Assembly: GCF_001989615.1 (NCBI RefSeq)
Contig: NZ_CP019067.1
Coordinates: forward strand, 434,001 to 498,000
Source: Halorientalis sp. IM1011
GTDB lineage: Archaea > Halobacteriota > Halobacteria > Halobacteriales > Haloarculaceae
DNA: 64,000 nucleotides
Direction: 5' to 3'
Shown here in pieces: positions 62,923-64,000 of this stretch. The number at the start of each line of letters is the position of its first letter. Positions within the stretch are counted from its first letter, which is position 1. The notes beneath the pieces are model-generated. The model saw only the letters and a list, made by a program, of their open reading frames with translations, did not search any database and had not been told where the DNA came from. The position numbers were made by a program, and so were the translations under genes.

Positions 62923-64000
62923 ATGGGCCTTGGGCCGCGTGAAATTCCACCACAATCCGACTCTCGCGGGTACGTTCGACCACCGGACGACGCGTACGAG
63001 ATAGATGAAGACGACAAGGATTATCAGCAGCACCAAGCCGTCAACAACGTTCTACTGGAACGACTCGTCGAACGAATCACGGGACGAGGCGACTACGGTC
63101 AGACCGTCTACGACGTCAATCCGAAGGACCAGTTCTTCGCAGGCGCGCTAGCGAGCCAGTACCAGTACCGCGAAGCGCAAGAGTCCGACGACGCGTTCGG
63201 GAACATCGCCACGCGAGTCGCACCCTTCACTATGGGGCTCCAGTTCAAGCTCCCGGCGTCAGTTCCGGACGACGAGACGGTGAAGATCAACCCGACTGCG
63301 AAGGTCTACTATCGCCGTCTACCGACCTACGAGGAGCAACAGGAGTTTGGTGGGCCCGTCGGATTCGATCCGGAGATTGCCGAAGACGATGCGCTCACAC
63401 CGCCTGAAGAGGACGAAGAGTCCGAGGCAGAAGATTCCGCGGACGAAGAATCCGGAGAGTATCCTGGAGATGACGCGTCGCTAGAGGAACTCCGACCAGT
63501 GTACGAACGAGTTCAGATCGACGCTGGCCCTCTCAGAGTTACCGCGGGCGACCTAAAGCGAGCCGCAAAGTCCGACGGCGAGCTGTCCCCACTCACGGCC
63601 GACGATGCGTTGACAGACGCGATGGAGACCTACCGGCAAGACGAGCGCCGGTACCGGGAGCCGGACCCGCCGGAAGAGGTAGACAGTCGTAACGAGGACA
63701 AGATTCCGGAAACTGCTCTGGAAGACGAGGAAACCTTCGAGACGTTCTTAGAACAACGATTCAGTGGAGACACGCCGACGCCAGTGTGGGATTTCGAGAT
63801 ATCACTCACAGCCCAATACGACGAGGACGACATCATCGTCTCCGTCTCCTTCGTGAACAAACACGGTATTGAGTATCCCGATGCGCTTGACCCTAAAGGC
63901 GAGGAGTGGCGGGCTTTCTTCTTCGACGTCAACTCCGAAGTTTCTGTCGAGGAGACTCCAATTGAGCCGTTCGTCTCCGACGAGATCAGGAACGAGTACC
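62923..64000 (+). CDS. DISARM DrmA-like helicase, N-terminal part (cut by right edge)
   Basis: The frame starts at an ATG at 62923 and stays open for 359 codons to the window edge, so no helicase motifs are yet reached. The N-terminus (LLERLVERITG, then NPKDQFFAGALASQY and TRVAPFTMGLQFKLPASV) matches my recollection of DrmA N-termini, where a PxxxFxxGxL segment and an (S/T)MGLxFxxP segment recur. A long acidic linker (EESEAEDSADEESGE) interrupts the domain. The gene starts 204 bases after the DrmE-like gene with a possible box (AAACTTATGA near 62891-62900). Confidence 0.5.
   Translation, partial: MGLGPREIPPQSDSRGYVRPPDDAYEIDEDDKDYQQHQAVNNVLLERLVERITGRGDYGQTVYDVNPKDQFFAGALASQYQYREAQESDDAFGNIATRVAPFTMGLQFKLPASVPDDETVKINPTAKVYYRRLPTYEEQQEFGGPVGFDPEIAEDDALTPPEEDEESEAEDSADEESGEYPGDDASLEELRPVYERVQIDAGPLRVTAGDLKRAAKSDGELSPLTADDALTDAMETYRQDERRYREPDPPEEVDSRNEDKIPETALEDEETFETFLEQRFSGDTPTPVWDFEISLTAQYDEDDIIVSVSFVNKHGIEYPDALDPKGEEWRAFFFDVNSEVSVEETPIEPFVSDEIRNEY

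Noticed and set aside
1-64000. CRISPR array or cas genes
   Set aside because: No regularly spaced direct repeats and no Cas motifs were seen in the window.

Overview
The window comes from a haloarchaeon (class Halobacteria). The evidence is the GC-rich left third, very acidic Asp/Glu-rich proteins, few Lys, leaderless starts with an A/T box about 28 bases upstream, twin-arginine lipoproteins, and archaeal families such as CheC, Lrp-type regulators, PilB/PilC and haloarchaeal pilin-like proteins. The genus cannot be assigned from the sequence alone.

Bases 1 to about 24,600 look like ordinary chromosome. This part holds lipid and acyl-CoA metabolism (a short-chain dehydrogenase cut by the window edge and two AMP-forming acyl-CoA synthetases), an NhaC-type Na+/H+ antiporter, a CheC phosphatase, an O-methyltransferase, a DoxX membrane pair, a thioredoxin-like protein, a half-size EamA transporter, a DUF2071 protein, and an Lrp regulator next to an aminotransferase. 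It ends with a type IV pilus-like locus (12,653-20,603). That locus encodes a secretion ATPase, a PilC/TadC membrane platform and five small proteins with pilin-type N-termini. A convergent 1,293-residue CARDB-repeat protein with the same kind of N-terminus follows (20,692-24,573).

From about 24,800 to the right edge the window is accessory DNA. It starts with a tyrosine integrase operon and a non-coding stretch holding tRNA T-arm-like sequences (26,411-26,545). A cargo block (27-36.9 kb) is bracketed by two small winged-helix regulators. It carries an unusual DUF4062-like plus methyltransferase fusion, a giant subtilisin-family protease and a Tat-exported protein, separated by AT-rich spacers. 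Next is a compact type IV secretion/conjugation operon (37.1-49.05 kb): VirB2-like pilin, secreted surface protein, Tat lipoprotein, VirB6-like channel, VirB3-VirB4 fusion, a family-unknown partner, and a VirD4/HerA-type coupling ATPase. No relaxase was recognised. Behind it sit a HEPN-motif protein and a DUF4238 protein, a helix-turn-helix/coiled-coil protein, a structured-looking non-coding stretch and two lipoproteins.

A separate small-gene module (54.9-59.0 kb) is notable because three of its gene starts share one leader. Each has a CCTGCC box, a covarying GAAA-tetraloop hairpin and the invariant start context GTGAACCTACCAATG. A serine resolvase ends this module. The last 3.7 kb holds a large protein most like DISARM DrmE and the start of a protein most like DISARM DrmA, so the window probably ends inside an anti-phage island.

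All functional calls rest on motifs and architecture read by eye; no database search was possible.
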